Shown here one piece after another: positions 5,432 through 7,701 of a stretch of DNA of 7,701 bases; within the stretch, counting starts at the first letter, position 1; every line of letters starts with the position of its first letter. Source of the stretch: Streptomyces violaceus. Its GTDB lineage: Bacteria > Actinomycetota > Actinomycetes > Streptomycetales > Streptomycetaceae. The DNA lies in contig KL569153.1 in NCBI GenBank assembly GCA_000715635.1, forward strand, positions 4,749 to 12,449, written 5' to 3'. The notes under the pieces were generated by a model. It was not told where the DNA came from. It worked only from the letters and a program-made list of their open reading frames with translations, and searched no databases. A program made the translations under genes and the position numbers.

Positions 5432-6286
5432 ATGGCCAAGACGTCCGCAGCTCCCCTGAACCTCGACCCCGTTCCCTCACCTTCCGCGACAGCCGGGTTC
5501 AGCCCTCGCCGCCGCAGACGCATCAGCCTGACCGCGCAGTACGCGGTCTTCGTCATCGTCGTCGCCGCGGTGGCGCTCCAGGTCGACTGGGCCGCCGTCC
5601 AGGAACACTTCCTCGACCTGGGTGTCGCCCGCGAGACCTTCCCCGGCCTGCTCACGGTGGCGCTGCGCAACACCGTCCTGTACACACTCTCCGGCTACGT
5701 CCTCGGTTTCCTGCTCGGGATCGTGCTGGCCCTGATGCGCCTGTCCTCCGTACCCTTGCACCGCTGGACCGCCCTGCTCTACATCGAGATCTTCCGGGGA
5801 CTGCCGGCGCTGGTGATCTTCCTGATCATCGGCTTCGGGATCCCGGTCGCCTTCCCCGGATTCGCACTGCCCGGGGACATCTACGGGCAGGTGGCGCTGG
5901 CACTGGGCCTCGTCTCGGCGGCGTACATGGCCGAGACCTTCCGGGCCGGCATCCAGGCCGTGCCCAAAGGCCAGATGGAGAGCGCCCGTTGCCTGGGCAT
6001 GTCGCACAGCCGGGCCATGTTCTCGATCGTGGTGCCGCAGGCCCTGCGTATCGTCGTGCCGCCCCTGACCAATGAGCTCGTCCTGCTCTTCAAGGACTCC
6101 TCGTTGGCGTTCGTCCTGGGGGTCACGGCGGCCACCACCGAACTCGCCAAGTACGGCTCTGACGTGGCGGCCGACCAGGCCGACTCCACCCCGCTCGTGG
6201 TGGCCGGACTCGGCTACCTCCTCATCACCGTCCCGCTCGGGATCCTGGTGCGCCGGCTGGAGAGCCGCCGTGCCGAAAGGGGCTGA
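5432..6286 (+). CDS. Amino acid ABC transporter permease (HisM/GlnP type)
   Basis: This integral membrane subunit has 284 residues. After a ~30-residue polar, Arg-rich N-terminus, membrane segments are visible at roughly 35-52, 76-101, 115-140, 150-167, 195-212 and 255-273. The conserved family opening is GLLTVALRNTVLYTLSGYV. The EAA loop that docks to the ATPase runs from AYMAETFRAGIQAVPKGQ (from Ala164) to CLGMSHSRAMF, followed by VVPQALRIVVPPLTNE and LFKDSSLAFVLGV, all typical of polar-amino-acid permeases. The gene starts 6 bp after the receptor gene; GAGGAG overlaps that stop codon and serves as a close ribosome binding site. Only one permease is encoded, so the channel is probably a homodimer. 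Confidence 0.93.
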   Translation: MAKTSAAPLNLDPVPSPSATAGFSPRRRRRISLTAQYAVFVIVVAAVALQVDWAAVQEHFLDLGVARETFPGLLTVALRNTVLYTLSGYVLGFLLGIVLALMRLSSVPLHRWTALLYIEIFRGLPALVIFLIIGFGIPVAFPGFALPGDIYGQVALALGLVSAAYMAETFRAGIQAVPKGQMESARCLGMSHSRAMFSIVVPQALRIVVPPLTNELVLLFKDSSLAFVLGVTAATTELAKYGSDVAADQADSTPLVVAGLGYLLITVPLGILVRRLESRRAERG

Positions 6287-6289
6287 CGC

Positions 6290-7114
6290 ATGACCACGGC
6301 TCAACCAGCCGTCGAAGTGGTCGGACTGCACAAGTCGTACGGAGGGCTCGACGTCATCAAGGGAGTCGACCTGCGCATCGCGCCGGGCGAGGTCGTGTGC
6401 GTCATCGGCCCCTCCGGGTCCGGCAAGTCCACCCTGCTGCGCTGCGTGAACATGCTCGAGGAGCCCACCTCGGGCGTCGTCCTGGTCGACGGTGTCCGCA
6501 TGAACCACCCCGACACCGACCTGGACGCGGCCCGGCGGCGCATGGGAATGGTCTTCCAGATGTTCCATCTCTTCCCTCACCTGACGGTGCTGGGCAATGT
6601 GACCATCGCCCAGCGGCGCGTACTGAAGAGGGACCGCGCCGAGGCGGAGCGCGTCGGGCGTGACTGCCTGGCCCGCGTCGGCGTCGAGGACAAGGCCGAC
6701 GTCTACCCGGAGCAGCTGTCGGGCGGTCAGCAGCAGCGCGTGGCCATAGCCCGCGCGTTGGCGATGAACCCCGGCGTGATGCTCTTCGACGAGCCGACCT
6801 CCGCTCTCGATCCCGAGCTCGTCGGCGAGGTACTCACCGTCATTCGCGACCTCGGGCTGGACGGCATGACGATGCTCGTCGTCACGCACGAAATGGCTTT
6901 CGCCCGGGACGTGGCCGACCGGGTCGTCTTCATGGACGCCGGAGTGATCGTCGAGGAGGGCCTGCCGTCGCAGGTCATCGACGATCCCCGCCACGAACGC
7001 ACCCGCACCTTCCTTCAAAGAGTTCTCGGACCGCAGGGCTCTGCGGCACCGGGGCCGGGCTCGACCAGCACGGGGAGAACACATGAGTACCACTGCCACA
7101 CACAACACGGGTGA
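6290..7114 (+). CDS. Amino acid ABC transporter ATP-binding protein (GlnQ/HisP type)
   Basis: This cytoplasmic ATPase drives the importer. All motifs are intact: Walker [10 protein letters not shown] at 40-48, Q-loop Gln90 in [15 protein letters not shown] signature LSGGQQQR at 143-150, Walker [14 protein letters not shown] at 163-175 (Asp167, Glu168) and the switch His200 in [19 protein letters not shown] is characteristic of the polar-amino-acid class. The ATG at 6290 follows GAAAGGGG (6275-6282) and lies 3 bp after the permease stop. At 274 residues it is some 20-30 longer than usual. The extra C-terminal tail is Gly/Pro/Ser/Thr- and His-rich and runs 32 bp into the next gene, so it is probably an unimportant extension past the ancestral stop. 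Confidence 0.95.
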   Translation: MTTAQPAVEVVGLHKSYGGLDVIKGVDLRIAPGEVVCVIGPSGSGKSTLLRCVNMLEEPTSGVVLVDGVRMNHPDTDLDAARRRMGMVFQMFHLFPHLTVLGNVTIAQRRVLKRDRAEAERVGRDCLARVGVEDKADVYPEQLSGGQQQRVAIARALAMNPGVMLFDEPTSALDPELVGEVLTVIRDLGLDGMTMLVVTHEMAFARDVADRVVFMDAGVIVEEGLPSQVIDDPRHERTRTFLQRVLGPQGSAAPGPGSTSTGRTHEYHCHTQHG

Positions 7115-7701
7115 GGCGCACGACGACGACCACGCCTTCGCGCGCGCCTGCGCCGAGGAAGCGGGCGCGCGGCTCTTGGAGATCAGAGCCGCGGCGGCCC
7201 CGGACACCCACCCGCGCGAGCTGAAGGCCGCCGGGGACCGTGGTGCCCAGTCCGTCCTGGCCGACCTGCTCAAGCGGCACCGGCCGTACGACGCGACCCT
7301 GTCGGAGGAGGCCGCCGACGACCACGGTCGTCTGCGTGCGCGCAGAGTCTGGATCATCGATCCGCTCGACGGCACCCGCGAGTTCGCCGAACCTCCGCGC
7401 GAGGACTGGGCCGTGCACGTGGCCCTGTGGGAGGAAGGCGAGCTGAGGGCGGGAGCCGTCGCGCTGCCCGCACGCGGCACCGTCCTGTGCACCGACGACC
7501 CGGTGCCGCCCCGCGCGCCCGTCCGGCGGCGTCCCCGGATGCTGGTCAGCCGCACCCGGGCGCCCGAGTTCGTCACACGGCTGGCCGAGGAACTGGGCGC
7601 GGACGTCGTACCCCAGGGCTCGGCCGGGGCCAAGACCGCGTCCGTCGTGCTCGGCGAGGCGGATCTGTACGTGCACGCCGGCGGCCAGTACGAATGGGAC
7701 T
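7083..7701 (+). CDS. cysQ: 3'(2'),5'-bisphosphate nucleotidase CysQ (PAP phosphatase), C-terminus cut by window edge
   Basis: This is a metal-dependent phosphatase of the inositol monophosphatase superfamily that hydrolyses 3'-phosphoadenosine 5'-phosphate (PAP) to AMP, and in some members PAPS. The 206 visible residues include LSEEAADD (metal-ligand Glu around 75-76), [12 protein letters not shown] with Asp93 and Asp96, [27 protein letters not shown] and, at the very edge, YEWD with Asp206. Those are the expected metal ligands. The combination [13 protein letters not shown]...DWAVH...HAGGQ.EWD is as I recall it in Mycobacterium tuberculosis CysQ (Rv2131c), which supports CysQ over plain inositol phosphatase. 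Family length is ~250-270, so about 50 residues are missing. ATG 7083 has GGAG 5 nt upstream and overlaps the ATPase gene by 32 bp. PAP is the by-product of every PAPS sulfotransferase and inhibits it, so its place in this operon fits the first gene. Confidence 0.9.
   Translation, partial: MSTTATHNTGEAHDDDHAFARACAEEAGARLLEIRAAAAPDTHPRELKAAGDRGAQSVLADLLKRHRPYDATLSEEAADDHGRLRARRVWIIDPLDGTREFAEPPREDWAVHVALWEEGELRAGAVALPARGTVLCTDDPVPPRAPVRRRPRMLVSRTRAPEFVTRLAEELGADVVPQGSAGAKTASVVLGEADLYVHAGGQYEWD

Noticed and set aside
5477..7633. 718-residue minus-strand frame spanning the permease, ATPase and cysQ
   Set aside because: It crosses three well-supported genes in antisense and has no domain of its own; it is a GC-bias artefact.
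2213..7701. TTA leucine codons that would imply bldA control
   Set aside because: No in-frame TTA was noticed in the rightward genes, so there is no sign of bldA dependence.
1..7701. CRISPR arrays, insertion sequences, rRNA or tRNA genes, attachment sites
   Set aside because: No regularly spaced direct repeats, transposase motifs, long terminal repeats or convincing tRNA folds were seen.

Overview
The window looks like actinobacterial, most likely Streptomyces, chromosomal DNA. GC is very high, most genes end nearly every codon in G or C, GTG starts and GA-rich ribosome binding sites are present, and the CysQ at the right edge closely resembles the mycobacterial/actinobacterial type. This is inference from composition and family resemblance, not a database match.

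The layout is two divergent transcription units. The left unit runs on the minus strand: an MBL-fold metallo-hydrolase (887-1669), followed after 17 bp by a lipoprotein substrate-binding protein of the sulfonate/nitrate/taurine (NitT/TauT, SsuA-like) type, cut by the left edge (1-869). A 540-bp control region (about 1670-2212) holds no convincing conventional gene. It carries several inverted repeats; two of them sit on the -35 elements of the best candidate promoters, one for each direction.

The right unit runs on the plus strand and is tightly packed: a PAPS-type sulfotransferase (2213-3205), an ATP-grasp ligase (3276-4586), a complete polar-amino-acid ABC importer with lipoprotein receptor (4583-5425), permease (5432-6286) and ATPase (6290-7114), and then a CysQ-type 3'(2'),5'-bisphosphate nucleotidase (7083 to the right edge). 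Gaps are 70 bp, 6 bp and 3 bp, and there are two overlaps (4 bp and 32 bp), so co-transcription is likely.

A working model, which is inference: the sulfotransferase transfers a sulfuryl group from PAPS to an unknown acceptor, and CysQ destroys the inhibitory by-product PAP. The ATP-grasp enzyme forms an amide or peptide-like bond on an amino-acid-like substrate, and the importer brings in such a compound or recaptures the product. The neighbouring sulfonate-type receptor extends the sulfur theme. I do not recognise this exact gene set as a named pathway. The product, the PAPS-synthesis genes and the rest of the locus lie outside the window.
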